A stretch of 64,000 bases of DNA from Methylophaga pinxianii (lineage in GTDB: Bacteria > Pseudomonadota > Gammaproteobacteria > Nitrosococcales > Methylophagaceae). Shown in pieces: positions 46,658-55,924 of this stretch; the stretch's first letter is position 1, and every line of letters begins with the position of its first letter. Both the position numbers and the translations under genes were made by a program. The stretch covers positions 1 through 64,000 of the forward strand of contig NZ_JAJAEO010000185.1 of assembly GCF_020447225.1 (NCBI RefSeq), given 5' to 3'. The notes under the pieces are model-generated. The model searched no databases. It worked only from the letters and a program-made list of their open reading frames with translations, and was not told the DNA's origin.

Positions 46658-47176
46658 ATGGCAAAGCAAATCGAAGATGTTCAGTTGGATAGTATTGATC
46701 GACTTATCACGCAATGGCGAAACGAAAACATCGAGTCCGACTTATTGCCCATGGCAATTCTTGGGCGGCTGGCCAAGCTGGGAAAATATATCGATAACGA
46801 TATTTTACATTGTCATCAGCAACATGATTTGCGACAGGGCGAGTTTGATGTGCTGGCTACCTTAAGACGCTCCGGTAAACCCTATAGCCTGACGCCGTCA
46901 GAGTTATATCAGAGCATGTTATTGACATCCGGAGCCATGACCAGTCGGCTGGATCGGCTGGAAACAAAAGGTCTGATACGACGTGAACACAGTCAAGCTG
47001 ACAGACGTTCCATACAGGTCACGCTGACGACCCGGGGCAAAAAGACCATTGATTCGGTATTACCAGCGCATATTGCTGCGCAACATCGTTTATTGGATGG
47101 GGTGAGCCAGCGTGACCGTCAAGTGTTAGCACAACTTCTCAAACGCTGGTTAACCCAACTGGAATCAGTCAATTAA
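46658..47176 (+). CDS. MarR-family transcriptional regulator
   Basis: The 172-residue protein has a winged helix-turn-helix (about 70-140): QGEFDVLATLRRSGKPYSLTPSELYQSMLLTSGAMTSRLDRLETKGLIRREHSQADRRSIQVTLT. The order of DNA-recognition helix and wing RREHSQADRRS is typical. It is divergent from the MFS gene, the usual arrangement for an exporter under MarR control. A CMF-like small-molecule ligand is expected but unknown. Confidence 0.9.
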   Translation: MAKQIEDVQLDSIDRLITQWRNENIESDLLPMAILGRLAKLGKYIDNDILHCHQQHDLRQGEFDVLATLRRSGKPYSLTPSELYQSMLLTSGAMTSRLDRLETKGLIRREHSQADRRSIQVTLTTRGKKTIDSVLPAHIAAQHRLLDGVSQRDRQVLAQLLKRWLTQLESVN

Positions 47177-47197
47177 ATCTATCTAAAAACAATCATT

Positions 47198-49522
47198 TTA
47201 TGAAAGCAATTTTTCACGCCTGGGATCATAAAACGGCAGTTTAACAATTTCACCCGCAAGCCGTTTCTGCTGCCCATCCAGTTTTCCAACGTCAAGTCGC
47301 GTACCAATATGCGCAAAATCCGGTGCCAAGCGCACCAAGGCGATCTGTTTACCCATCAATGGTGAATAGGTTGCACTCGTTACTATGCCAACCGGGAAAC
47401 GACCGTTATAGACATAATCTCCATGTGCTGCCGGATCGCCACCTTCGAGTACCATACCCATCAATTTATGACGACTTTCCGCTAGTTGCCGGGCCAGTGC
47501 CTCGCGACCAATAAAGTCTGCTTTTTTGTTATGCAGCGGCACACTGAAACCGGTGCCTGCTTCAAACGGCGTAATCTCATGGGTAAACTCATGCTCAGCC
47601 ATGCTTAAACCGGCTTCGATCCGTAATATATCCAGAGCAGCAAAGCCCATTGGAGCAATGTCATAAGCTTGTCCGGCTTGCCATACCGCATCCCATACAG
47701 CGGTTGAATCATCCGGATGACACCAGACTTCATAGCCCAACTCACCGGTATAGCCGGTTCGTGAAATCATGATGGGTATACCGGAAGGTCCATTAAGCCG
47801 GCCGATAGTGAAGTGAAACCATTTAAGTTTATCAACGCTTGGTTGACTGTCCGAAGTCCAGACAATCTCACTCAGCAACACGCGGCTTTTAGGCCCCTGT
47901 ACGGCGAGATTATCCAGTTGCTCAGTTGCATTTCGAATGCTGACTTTAAAGCCATTTTGCTGCGCTTTTTCCCGCATCCAGATCCCGGTATATTCTGCAC
48001 CACAAATCCAGCGATAAGCTTGTTCACCCATGCGGAATATCGTGCCATCATCAATCATGCCGCCGGTTTCCAAACAGATTGCAGAGTGGGCGATTTCGCC
48101 AATCGCCATCCGGCTGACATTTTGTGTTAACACATACTGTAAAAAAGCCACTGCATCCGGGCCGACCACTTCAAATTTGCGTAATGCCGATAAATCCAGC
48201 ACGGCCACGCGTTCCCGACAGGCCAGATATTCGGCATTAGCACCCCACCCGGCATAATCTGTAGCCACCCAGTATCCAGCATAGTCGATAAATTTTTTGC
48301 TGAGTTCAGAGGTTCGATTATGAAAACCGGAAGCTTTGGTCATGCGAGGTAACTCCTCAAAAGTAGTTCGGTGAGCAATGGCTCGAGGAAACTGCTGATC
48401 AGCAGCATAAATGCGTACATGAATATCGGTAGGCTGCCAGCCATTGGCGGGATCAATGTCATCCGGGCAAGCCGATGAGGCACAGATAAGATCCCGATCA
48501 GCCCTGAATAACACATAATCTCCGGCGCGCGACCAGGGTTCATCCATAAATACGCCACCAGAGGCATCAATAGCGGTGTTAAAAAATAAGTTGATGGCTG
48601 GCCAACCGGCACGTGGCTTGATGCCAAATGGAGCGAGCACGCGATTAAAGTTTTCAGTGCAGCTGATATGGCCGAAATAGCCACTGTCATCATAATATTT
48701 CGGGGTGCAGGCCAGTAGAAAACTGTCATGTCGTCCGACCGTATCCTGCACTACTTCCAGCATGGATTGCAGATCTGATCCTAGGAAGCGTGAGTGCAGA
48801 CCGGGTACCGGATTACTGAGTCCCATCACCGTTCGAGTGGCCGTAGCATCCAGCCCAAGCTCAATACCCTCATCCAGCGCTTGTTTATCAAAGGCGACAA
48901 AGTCCGAACATTGCTTGCCGGAAACATCAATAATCTGGATCCATTCACCTTTTTTAACGGTATAGGTCCTTGCCGAGGCAAGTGGAATACGTAACTCTGA
49001 CTTTATCGGTCCCAGTGGTGGCGGAAGAGGCGTTTCAAGCTGACTTGCATAACTAACCTTCAGTTCAACCTCCGTGACCGGACTTTGTTCATCCACCGCC
49101 ATTTTGGCTCCCGCAGCCACAATGACTACGCTTAAATCTTCAATAGCCTCTAAACGTGCGACTTCAGATCCCGCTACCACTAAAACCTGTTCAAGGTGAG
49201 TTTCATCTAACTGCCAGTCAGCCAGGTGGTTACGCAATGTCTCCGCAGCCGAACCTGACTGTCCAAGCTGTTGCTTGATAGCTTCTGCAGAGACAGGTTT
49301 GCGGGTGTCGAGTAATTCAGGTGCCGATGTACCATTTGAGTTTAATACAATCAGTTCACTGGATTGCAGCTTGTCCTGACTGGAAATTTCCAGCACATCG
49401 CCTTTATTCAATGAGAGGTTTATCGCTTGATGTCCAGCCAGACGATATTGGCGAGTAGGCTTTTCTGAAGGTTGATTAAAAAAATAATCATCCCCCCATT
49501 GTTGATTTTGCAGTTCTAACAT
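47198..49522 (-). CDS. tdm: Trimethylamine-N-oxide demethylase (DUF1989 + GcvT-like)
   Basis: Tdm splits trimethylamine N-oxide to dimethylamine and formaldehyde. The 774-residue protein has the known two-part build: a DUF1989 domain (about 175-375) and a C-terminal tetrahydrofolate-binding GcvT-like domain (about 400-770, YRWICGAEYTGIWMREKA, SRTGYTGELGYEVW). In the first part Cys272, Cys288 and Cys352 have the spacing I recall for the zinc ligands of the Methylocella enzyme. The first 170 residues are a less conserved extension. An AGGA precedes the ATG at 49522. It sits on the other side of a signalling cluster from tmm, its pathway partner. Confidence 0.9.
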   Translation of the reverse strand: MLELQNQQWGDDYFFNQPSEKPTRQYRLAGHQAINLSLNKGDVLEISSQDKLQSSELIVLNSNGTSAPELLDTRKPVSAEAIKQQLGQSGSAAETLRNHLADWQLDETHLEQVLVVAGSEVARLEAIEDLSVVIVAAGAKMAVDEQSPVTEVELKVSYASQLETPLPPPLGPIKSELRIPLASARTYTVKKGEWIQIIDVSGKQCSDFVAFDKQALDEGIELGLDATATRTVMGLSNPVPGLHSRFLGSDLQSMLEVVQDTVGRHDSFLLACTPKYYDDSGYFGHISCTENFNRVLAPFGIKPRAGWPAINLFFNTAIDASGGVFMDEPWSRAGDYVLFRADRDLICASSACPDDIDPANGWQPTDIHVRIYAADQQFPRAIAHRTTFEELPRMTKASGFHNRTSELSKKFIDYAGYWVATDYAGWGANAEYLACRERVAVLDLSALRKFEVVGPDAVAFLQYVLTQNVSRMAIGEIAHSAICLETGGMIDDGTIFRMGEQAYRWICGAEYTGIWMREKAQQNGFKVSIRNATEQLDNLAVQGPKSRVLLSEIVWTSDSQPSVDKLKWFHFTIGRLNGPSGIPIMISRTGYTGELGYEVWCHPDDSTAVWDAVWQAGQAYDIAPMGFAALDILRIEAGLSMAEHEFTHEITPFEAGTGFSVPLHNKKADFIGREALARQLAESRHKLMGMVLEGGDPAAHGDYVYNGRFPVGIVTSATYSPLMGKQIALVRLAPDFAHIGTRLDVGKLDGQQKRLAGEIVKLPFYDPRREKLLS

Positions 49523-49916
49523 CGGTTAATCCTGGTGGCAGAAAAATCTGCAGTAAAGTCGAACTTATCTGGTGCATTAAGTCGGTATACGCGTCATTTA
49601 AGTGCAGATTTATCTCTATTGCACTCCTGTAAAATGACTATCTGCTGCCTGTACACTATTTATCTTCATCCAAATTGCATCAATTCTCCTGATGGCATAC
49701 CTCATTGGTATTACTCCGGCCCGAAATCCCATCAGCTGGCATAAAAGCTGCTGTTTTTATACGACAACAACAATCCTCGCGATGACGTTTTAAACTGGTT
49801 AATGGCATTTAACGGCTACTTCACTTTCAGCACCGAGTCACCGCAGACAACTATCGGTGTATGCATTCAGGTGCTAATGAAAGGGAAATAGCCGCTGGCC
49901 AAAGGACAATGGGGTC
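49523..49916. other. 394-base divergent intergenic region between tdm and the sensor kinase
   Basis: No gene is supported here. The region must carry the divergent promoters of tdm and the kinase operon. The only structures I see are a small hairpin CAGCT...AGCTG before CTGTTTTT (about 49732-49758) and stop codons in the kinase frame (TAA TGA) shortly before its ATG, which show that the kinase does not extend further upstream. Confidence 0.5.
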
Positions 49917-50504
49917 ATGCTCAATATCAAACGGAAAAACTGGCTATCAATTCAGGAGTGGTTGAGTCAGCGATTACAGTTAGTCTCACAGCAAAAAACT
50001 GTTAAACCTGCTTTGAACCTGAATGATCTGGTTTTTAAACTGGCGACAGCCAATGATATTAGTGAAATATTACCCAAAGTACTTGTCGCATTACAGCAAA
50101 TGGTCAATGAGCCATTTACGCATACAGAACACGGTGATTTACTTGTATTGTTCAGTAATTCCTTAACCTCCGAGTCTTTTTTGCATCATTCACTGGAAGT
50201 CGCTCCCGCGCCGAAATTGATTCAGGCACTGCATCAGCATTTCACGATGCGTAGAACTTCGGAAAAAAGCATTATCAACCTGCAGATAAACGCTGCTGCA
50301 TTTACATTGGTACCGATACGTTTATTTGAGCACGATAATCAGACGGTTTGGCTGTTGATGATGTTTCGTCAGTCCGTGCCAGATGAAAAAAAATTGAAGT
50401 GGGAAATGGCTGTGATCGAACAGACCTTGAGTAAAGGTTTGCAGGCCTGGTTTCAACGTGAAAGCAAAGTCAAACAGGCACTTGCTGCAGAGCGCGCAAT
50501 TTAA
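49917..50504 (+). pseudogene. NarX-type sensor kinase, N-terminal part, ended by an in-frame TAA in the H-box
   Basis: This 195-codon stretch encodes a soluble GAF-like sensor region (no membrane helix or signal peptide), ending in the dimerisation helix with AAERAI. The TAA at 50502-50504 replaces one codon of the H-box. After it the same frame continues AAELHDSLAQVLGYLK, with the phospho-accepting His at codon 201. In NarX/NarP-type kinases this reads like ERATIARELHDSLAQ, so the stop sits at the position of the Ile. Alone, this part cannot autophosphorylate. The start at 49917 has AAAGGA 10 bases upstream. Confidence 0.8.
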
Positions 50505-51098
50505 GCCGCAGAGTTACATGATTCACTGGCACAGGTACTGGGCTATCTGAAGCTGAAAAGTGCCAAACTGGATAAATTATGCTTGAAAGATGAATATGCC
50601 GAGCTAAAGCCGATAACCGAAGATTTGGCTGCCTATACACAGTGTGCCTATCATCAGACCCGAGAGTTAATTACCGCATCACGACTGACCATGCAAAACG
50701 AAAGCCTGTCTCAGGGCGTGACAAATTCCGTTCGAGAATTTGAACAACAATCAGCGATTGTGTTTGAACTGGATAATCGCTTACCACTCAATCCGCTTCC
50801 TCCCAAACAGTCCATTCAAATTATTTATATTATTCGTGAAAGTCTGAGCAATATTGTCCGTCACTCGCATGCAACACATGCCCGTGTGGCTTTGTTGTTA
50901 ACCACACCGTCACAACTGCATATCCAAATTGAAGATAATGGTACCGGCATTGATTTTGCGTCGGCACGTCATGATAGTTTTGGTTTGCAAATCATGCAGG
51001 AGCGGGCAGAACGGGTTGGCGCCAAGTTAAAGATTATGCAGCGTGCCGCCGGAGGCACAGTCGTGCAGCTGGATATGGATTTGGGGGGATTTGTATGA
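50505..51098 (+). pseudogene. NarX-type sensor kinase, C-terminal part (H-box and ATPase domain)
   Basis: In frame with the preceding part, this segment holds the His (codon at 50517), the HisKA_3 helices and the complete HATPase domain: IIYIIRESLSNIVRHSHATHARV (N-box), IEDNGTGIDFASARHDSFGLQIMQERAERVGA (G1/G2). No stop or frameshift interrupts it, so the damage is recent or the region is still used. The first start codon in this frame is TTG at 50583, giving a 171-residue protein without the phospho-accepting His. The stop overlaps the response-regulator ATG (ATGA). Confidence 0.8.
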
Positions 51099-51769
51099 CG
51101 CCAATCTCGGTTGTGGTTGTCGATGACCATCCGTTATTTCGGCGTGGAGTCGTGGAGCTACTCAATGACAGTGACGAAATGACGGTGATTGCTCAATATG
51201 ACTCAGCCAAATCATTGTTACACCATCTCAGTGAAACATATCCGGACATTCTGTTACTGGACCTGCAGATGCCCGATCAATCGGGACTGGAAGTTCTCAA
51301 GCAACTACGCAGTCATGACCAGCATCTTAAAATTATTATTATCACTGCCTGCAATGACCAGCAGATGTTGCTGGAAGCACTGCGTTTTGGTGCCAATGGT
51401 TTTTTACAAAAAGACACTCCGCCGGATGAAATTCTGGCGCAACTGGTGTCTGCGGTAAAAGGCAATGTAGTGATTAATGCCGGCGCTGTCACCTCATTGG
51501 CAACACATCTTCGTGAACATCAAACCGACGCCACCACTCATAGTGGTTCAGCTCTTATCCAGATGACAGAACGCGAACGTGAAACATTGTTTTATATCTC
51601 CAAAGGACTAAATAATAAATTAATCGCAAGAGAGCTGGGTATCAGTGACGGTACGGTCAAGGTCTATGTGAAAAACCTGTTACGTAAACTGAATTTGCAT
51701 TCGCGGCTTGAACTGGCAGCCTGGGCCCACAACCATCAGTCTAGCGAACTATCAGACAGGGAGGGTTGA
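51095..51769 (+). CDS. NarL-type response regulator of the methylamine island
   Basis: The 224-residue protein has a receiver domain (VVVDDHPLFRRGVVELL; Asp in LLLDLQMPDQSG; Lys in LQKDTPPDEIL) and a LuxR-type helix-turn-helix (MTERERETLFYISKGLNNKLIARELGISDGTVKVYVKNLLRKL). It overlaps the kinase gene by four bases. Lying between tdm and tmm it is the best candidate for their regulator; one heptamer fitting the NarL consensus (TACCCCT, 52614-52620) occurs before tmm, but that alone is weak. Confidence 0.9.
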   Translation: MTPISVVVVDDHPLFRRGVVELLNDSDEMTVIAQYDSAKSLLHHLSETYPDILLLDLQMPDQSGLEVLKQLRSHDQHLKIIIITACNDQQMLLEALRFGANGFLQKDTPPDEILAQLVSAVKGNVVINAGAVTSLATHLREHQTDATTHSGSALIQMTERERETLFYISKGLNNKLIARELGISDGTVKVYVKNLLRKLNLHSRLELAAWAHNHQSSELSDREG

Positions 51770-52549
51770 ATGATACTTCTCAAATGGCCCTTAAAAACCT
51801 TGTCAGCAGATCACTCTTCGGCACACTTGCTGCTACTGTTGAACAGCCTGAGTGATGTGGTGATGATGTTGAATGAACAGCATCAGATAACCCTCATCAA
51901 TCATTGTTGGCAGAAGATGACCGGTATCAGTGTTGAGAGTACACAAGGTCAGCCGTTTACCAATTTTTTGCATCCTGAAGATATTCCCAATTGGTTCCAA
52001 CTGCTGCAGAACATGCGCACTGATTCAAATGAGGTGATCTGGTTTCGTCTGATAAGTGCCAGTGGAGAACTGCGCTGGTGTGAGATGCGCTTGCAGTCGC
52101 TCCATAAAAGCCAGCTTTATCCAATGTCCGCTACGCTGTGCGATATAACGCCACAAGTCAGGGACGAACAGGTGCGTCATGCCAGTTATCGCAGTCTGCA
52201 GAGTCTGGTGGATCGCTTACCTGCCATGTTATATCGCGCACGGAACAATATCAGCTGGTCGATGGAGTATGTCAGTGAAGGTTGTGAGCTGATCACCGGT
52301 TACAGTGCTGAAAATATGTTGAACCAATCCCAGATTTCGTTAGGGGCGATGATTCATACCGAGGATGCCAAATACGTATGGGAGCTGGTACAAGTCGCAT
52401 TGGAACAGCACACAACCTTCAATATTCAATACCGGCTTACCCGGGCTAATGGTCAGGAAATTGTAGTGCTGGATAAGGGGCGGGGACTCTATTCGGACAG
52501 TGGTATGGTTCTGGGGGTTGAGGGAATTATTTTTCAGATAGCGGAATAA
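51770..52549 (+). CDS. Double-PAS-domain protein
   Basis: The 259-residue protein has two PAS domains (about 18-125 and 135-258, the second with WSMEYVSEGCELITGYSAENML and a PAC-like end ITRANGQEIVVLDKGRG) and nothing else: no kinase, cyclase or DNA-binding output. The ATG directly follows the stop of the response-regulator gene. It probably senses a small ligand or redox state and acts through protein contact with the kinase or regulator. Confidence 0.85.
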   Translation: MILLKWPLKTLSADHSSAHLLLLLNSLSDVVMMLNEQHQITLINHCWQKMTGISVESTQGQPFTNFLHPEDIPNWFQLLQNMRTDSNEVIWFRLISASGELRWCEMRLQSLHKSQLYPMSATLCDITPQVRDEQVRHASYRSLQSLVDRLPAMLYRARNNISWSMEYVSEGCELITGYSAENMLNQSQISLGAMIHTEDAKYVWELVQVALEQHTTFNIQYRLTRANGQEIVVLDKGRGLYSDSGMVLGVEGIIFQIAE

Positions 52550-52716
52550 CGACAGATTTAAATTGCAGCAAAATCGTTTTTTATGATTTATCCAGGACTT
52601 ACCCTGTTTGGGATACCCCTTGAAGAGGATTTTTCACCACTGCCTGACGAGTTATTTTGATGCTGACAGCTGCTCTTTAAGCAGCCTCATGCGGATAAAT
52701 AAGAATGGAGAAATCT

Positions 52717-54087
52717 ATGTCAACTCGAATAGCGGTACTCGGCGCCGGACCCAGTGGTCTTGCACAACTCAGAGCATTTCAATCAGCTCAGGCCAAAGGT
52801 GCTGAAATTCCAGAGATAGTCTGCTTTGAAAAACAGAGTGATTGGGGCGGTCTGTGGAATGATACCTGGCGCACCGGTCTTGATGAAAATGGTGAGCCGG
52901 TGCATGGCAGCATGTATCGTTACCTCTGGTCTAACGGCCCCAAAGAGTGTCTGGAGTTTGCCGATTACACTTTTGAAGAGCATTTTGGTAAACCGATTGC
53001 ATCCTATCCCCCGCGTGAGGTTTTATTTGATTATATTAAAGGCCGGGTAGAAAAGGCCGGCGTACGCAAATATATCCGCTTTAATTCTGCGGTGCGTAAT
53101 GTTACTTATGATGATGCCAGCCAACAATTCAGTGTAACGGTACAAGATCACAGCACTGATACGGTGTATGCCGAAGAGTTTGATTATGTGGTCTGTGCCA
53201 CCGGTCATTTCTCCACGCCAAAAGTACCGACGTTTGAAGGCTTTGAGAAATTTGGTGGTCGTATTCTGCACGCCCATGATTTCCGGGATGCACTGGAATT
53301 CAAAGATAAAGATATTCTGCTGGTGGGCAGCAGTTATTCTGCTGAAGATATCGGTTCGCAATGTTACAAATACGGCGCACGTAGTCTGATTAGTTGTTAT
53401 CGAACTGCACCGATGGGCTATAAATGGCCGGAGAACTGGGATGAAAAGCCCAATCTGGTTCGGGTGGATACTGACACAGCCTATTTTATGGATGGCAGCT
53501 CCCGAAAAATTGATGCCATAATTCTATGTACCGGTTATTTGCATTACTTCCCGTTCCTTTCTGATGACCTACGTTTAAAGACCAACAATCGCCTGTGGCC
53601 GCTGAATCTCTATAAAGGCGTGGTCTGGGAAGATAATCCGAAGTTTTTCTATCTGGGTATGCAGGATCAGTGGTACTCGTTCAATATGTTTGATGCCCAG
53701 GCCTGGTATGTGCGGGATATCATTCTGGGCCGTATTCCACTGCCTTCAAAACAAGATATGAAAGCGCACAGCATGATGTGGCGGGAGAAAGAACTGACGC
53801 TGGAAACTGCCGAAGAAATGTACACCTATCAGGGGGATTACATTCAGGAATTGATTGATGCGACGGATTATCCGTCATTTGATATTCCAGCCGTCAATCA
53901 GACCTTTCTGGAATGGAAATATCACAAGAAGAAAAACATTATGACCTTCCGGGATCATTCCTATCGTTCCCTAATGACTGGCACTATGTCGCCACCACAC
54001 CACACCCCCTGGCTGGAAGCGCTGGATGATTCACTGGAAGCGTATCTGTCAGACAAAAGTGAAGTCCCCGTAGCTAAAGAGGCGTAA
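52717..54087 (+). CDS. tmm: Trimethylamine monooxygenase (flavin-containing monooxygenase)
   Basis: Tmm oxidises trimethylamine to its N-oxide with FAD, NADPH and O2; the Methylophaga enzyme also forms indigo from indole. The 456-residue length equals that of the Methylophaga protein as I remember it, with near-identical sequence. FAD site [11 protein letters not shown] at the N-terminus, FMO fingerprint segment [18 protein letters not shown] site [21 protein letters not shown] and the C-terminal [12 protein letters not shown] are all present. The ATG at 52717 follows GGAG at 8 bases; an ATG at 52705 is less likely. A small hairpin (about 52667-52685) lies in the 155-base gap upstream. Confidence 0.97.
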   Translation: MSTRIAVLGAGPSGLAQLRAFQSAQAKGAEIPEIVCFEKQSDWGGLWNDTWRTGLDENGEPVHGSMYRYLWSNGPKECLEFADYTFEEHFGKPIASYPPREVLFDYIKGRVEKAGVRKYIRFNSAVRNVTYDDASQQFSVTVQDHSTDTVYAEEFDYVVCATGHFSTPKVPTFEGFEKFGGRILHAHDFRDALEFKDKDILLVGSSYSAEDIGSQCYKYGARSLISCYRTAPMGYKWPENWDEKPNLVRVDTDTAYFMDGSSRKIDAIILCTGYLHYFPFLSDDLRLKTNNRLWPLNLYKGVVWEDNPKFFYLGMQDQWYSFNMFDAQAWYVRDIILGRIPLPSKQDMKAHSMMWREKELTLETAEEMYTYQGDYIQELIDATDYPSFDIPAVNQTFLEWKYHKKKNIMTFRDHSYRSLMTGTMSPPHHTPWLEALDDSLEAYLSDKSEVPVAKEA

Positions 54088-54138
54088 CTGACCTGAATAT
54101 AGTCTCTAGTAACCAAATGATCGATAAAACCTTTGCGT

Positions 54139-54473
54139 TTGTTGAGACCGATGTGGGTAGATCAGGGTCGACGGTAACCCAATGATGAAAATATGGATCG
54201 AATATGAATGACCGGCAGGTCTCAGCCCGGACGGTGCCATGATAACGGCTGCTGGGAAAGTGACACCGGCTCTCTATCATGCTGTATATGCAGGGGGGGA
54301 GTTTGTACATTTGATTGAAGGTGATGTAGTTGTCACGCCTGATAATGGTGAACCACAAAGTTTCGGGCCAGGTGATACCTTTATGCTGGAGAAAGGCTTT
54401 AGCGGAAACATGGTTGATTAAAAGTAAATTTTATAAACACTTTGCTATCAAGTTAAAGTAATGATTCAAATTT
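54139..54473 (+). pseudogene. Frameshifted cupin remnant after tmm
   Basis: The frame at 54239-54421 reads ...YAGGEFVHLIEGDVVVTP and GEPQSFGPGDTFMLEKGFSG, the core of EutQ-like/DUF861 cupins. It breaks at both ends. After GFSG the expected TW...KFYKHFAI appears only in another frame (TWLIKSKFYKHFAIK to a stop at about 54473), which is a one-base shift. Upstream, the expected GxWESxxG appears as GCWESDTG in a third frame, with a G7 run at the likely slip point. At least two frameshifts make it a decayed gene. Whether it once served amine metabolism is unknown. Confidence 0.65.
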
Positions 54474-54493
54474 CAAAAAAGGGGTGTACTTGA

Positions 54494-55009
54494 ATGTCTG
54501 CTCCTTTTTTTGATCTACAAGCCCTGGATGGACCGGTAATGATAAAAGCAATTTTTACAGCAAGCGAAAATCTGGCAACTCAACAACAGGTCACGGAAAT
54601 TGATTTGGTTGCGGGTAAAGGTATTAAAGGTGACCGTAATTTCGACAGAAGCCAATGGCCGGGGCAAAACATCACCTTTATCGAACAGGAAGAAATCAGT
54701 GCGTTTAATCAGCTTTTTTCGCAGCAGATCAGTCTGTCTGATACCCGGCGTAATGTGATTACTATGGGAGTCCGCCTGAATGAGCTTGTCGGCCTGGTAT
54801 TCCAGATTGGGGAAGTGCGTTTTAAAGGCATAGAGTTATGTGAACCTTGTGCGACATTAGGATCACTTTTAGAAAACAAGTCAATAAACAAAAAAGCTGT
54901 TGTTAAGGCATTTACGCACAAAGCCGGATTGCGTGCCGATATTCTATCTGACGGGAAAATCACGGTTGGTATGCCCATTAAACCTGTCGTGATGCAGTCT
55001 GCAGAATAG
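54494..55009 (+). CDS. MOSC-domain protein
   Basis: The 171-residue protein has the MOSC features KGIKGDRNFDRSQWPGQNITFIE and GVRLNELVG, and the conserved cysteine in ELCEPCATLGSLL. MOSC domains carry sulfur or bind molybdenum cofactor; the specific role is unknown. A GGGG lies before the ATG. Confidence 0.88.
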   Translation: MSAPFFDLQALDGPVMIKAIFTASENLATQQQVTEIDLVAGKGIKGDRNFDRSQWPGQNITFIEQEEISAFNQLFSQQISLSDTRRNVITMGVRLNELVGLVFQIGEVRFKGIELCEPCATLGSLLENKSINKKAVVKAFTHKAGLRADILSDGKITVGMPIKPVVMQSAE

Positions 55010-55033
55010 ATGTCTGCACCACGACAGCAGGCT

Positions 55034-55729
55034 TTATTTGTCGAGGTGTGATTCCCGATATAACCGATCCAATAAGGCAAACATTGCCTGTTGGCTTTGT
55101 TTGAGTTGATTAGAGTTATCCATTAACACCGCTTCCTTTTGTACAAACTCGGTCTCGGGTAACGGATTTTTTTCCAGTGCCAGAAAGGCTTCAACAGTCC
55201 CCGGTTCAACTTCCAGATGAAATTGTAGCGCCCAAATCCGGTTGCCATAATAAAAACCCTGACATGGGGTAATCGAGCTTTCGGCAAAAGCACGGGCATT
55301 TTCCGGTAACTCAACACAATCGCCATGCCAGCTTAATGGCAGTAAGTCATCGGGCATCCATGACGCTTCAGCATCTATTTTACTAACCGGAAACCAACCA
55401 ATTTCCTGCTGAGTATTCGGGTACACTCTTGCCCCCAAAGCGGAGGCAATCAACTGACTGCCCAGGCAAATACCCAGCACAGTCTTGTTTGTGTCAATCG
55501 CCTCACGGATAAGTTGTTTTTCGGCAACCAGCCAGGGATAGTTAATTTCATCATACGTGCTCATCGGGCCACCCATGATTAATAACCAGTCAAACTCGGC
55601 AATCGAAGGTAAGGGATCGGCTTTATCAACCCGATAGGTAGTCAGTTGAAACGGTTTATTGGCAAACCAATGGCGCATGGATCCGATCCATTCGCCATCA
55701 GCATGCTGAAAGATAGCCACTTTCTGCAT
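55034..55729 (-). CDS. Class I glutamine amidotransferase-like protein
   Basis: The 231-residue protein has the nucleophile elbow LGICLGSQLIASALGA with catalytic Cys, and QFHLEVEPG giving the His-x-Glu pair. It is a free-standing GATase-like protein of the GuaA-N/YfeJ group; it might use glutamine or a gamma-glutamyl compound (as in glutamyl-methylamide or gamma-glutamylpolyamine breakdown). A gamma-glutamylmethylamide link is attractive in a methylotroph but unproven. GGAG precedes the ATG. Confidence 0.85.
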   Translation of the reverse strand: MQKVAIFQHADGEWIGSMRHWFANKPFQLTTYRVDKADPLPSIAEFDWLLIMGGPMSTYDEINYPWLVAEKQLIREAIDTNKTVLGICLGSQLIASALGARVYPNTQQEIGWFPVSKIDAEASWMPDDLLPLSWHGDCVELPENARAFAESSITPCQGFYYGNRIWALQFHLEVEPGTVEAFLALEKNPLPETEFVQKEAVLMDNSNQLKQSQQAMFALLDRLYRESHLDK

Positions 55730-55756
55730 TTGTTACTCCAAATTGTTATGGAAATC

Positions 55757-55778
55757 AGCTAGCTGGAAGGCGCTAGCT
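55757..55778 (-). terminator. Inverted repeat after the MocR gene
   Basis: AGCTAGC / GCTAGCT around a 7-base loop, followed on the minus strand by GATTTCC. It could end the MocR transcript, but there is no strong T-run. The 182 bases around it (55743-55924) hold only a start-less open frame. Confidence 0.4.
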
Positions 55779-55924
55779 CAAAAACACTGCGAATCGCGGC
55801 GCTACGAGCAGTAGGTTCTGTTGTTCGTTTAAACCCCCAGCGGCGGAGGTGATGAACGAACAGCAGGATCCAGCCTAACGATAGCGAATAGGGTGATAAA
55901 AAACCAGAGTCTGTTACAAATTTT

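Noticed and set aside
50502-50504. Recoding of the stop as pyrrolysine, because the island handles methylated amines
   Set aside because: Pyrrolysine uses TAG; this is TAA, and the gene is a kinase, not a methyltransferase. No pyl genes are visible.
52614-52620. NarL-type operator before tmm
   Set aside because: One heptamer match is expected by chance and no properly spaced inverted partner was found.
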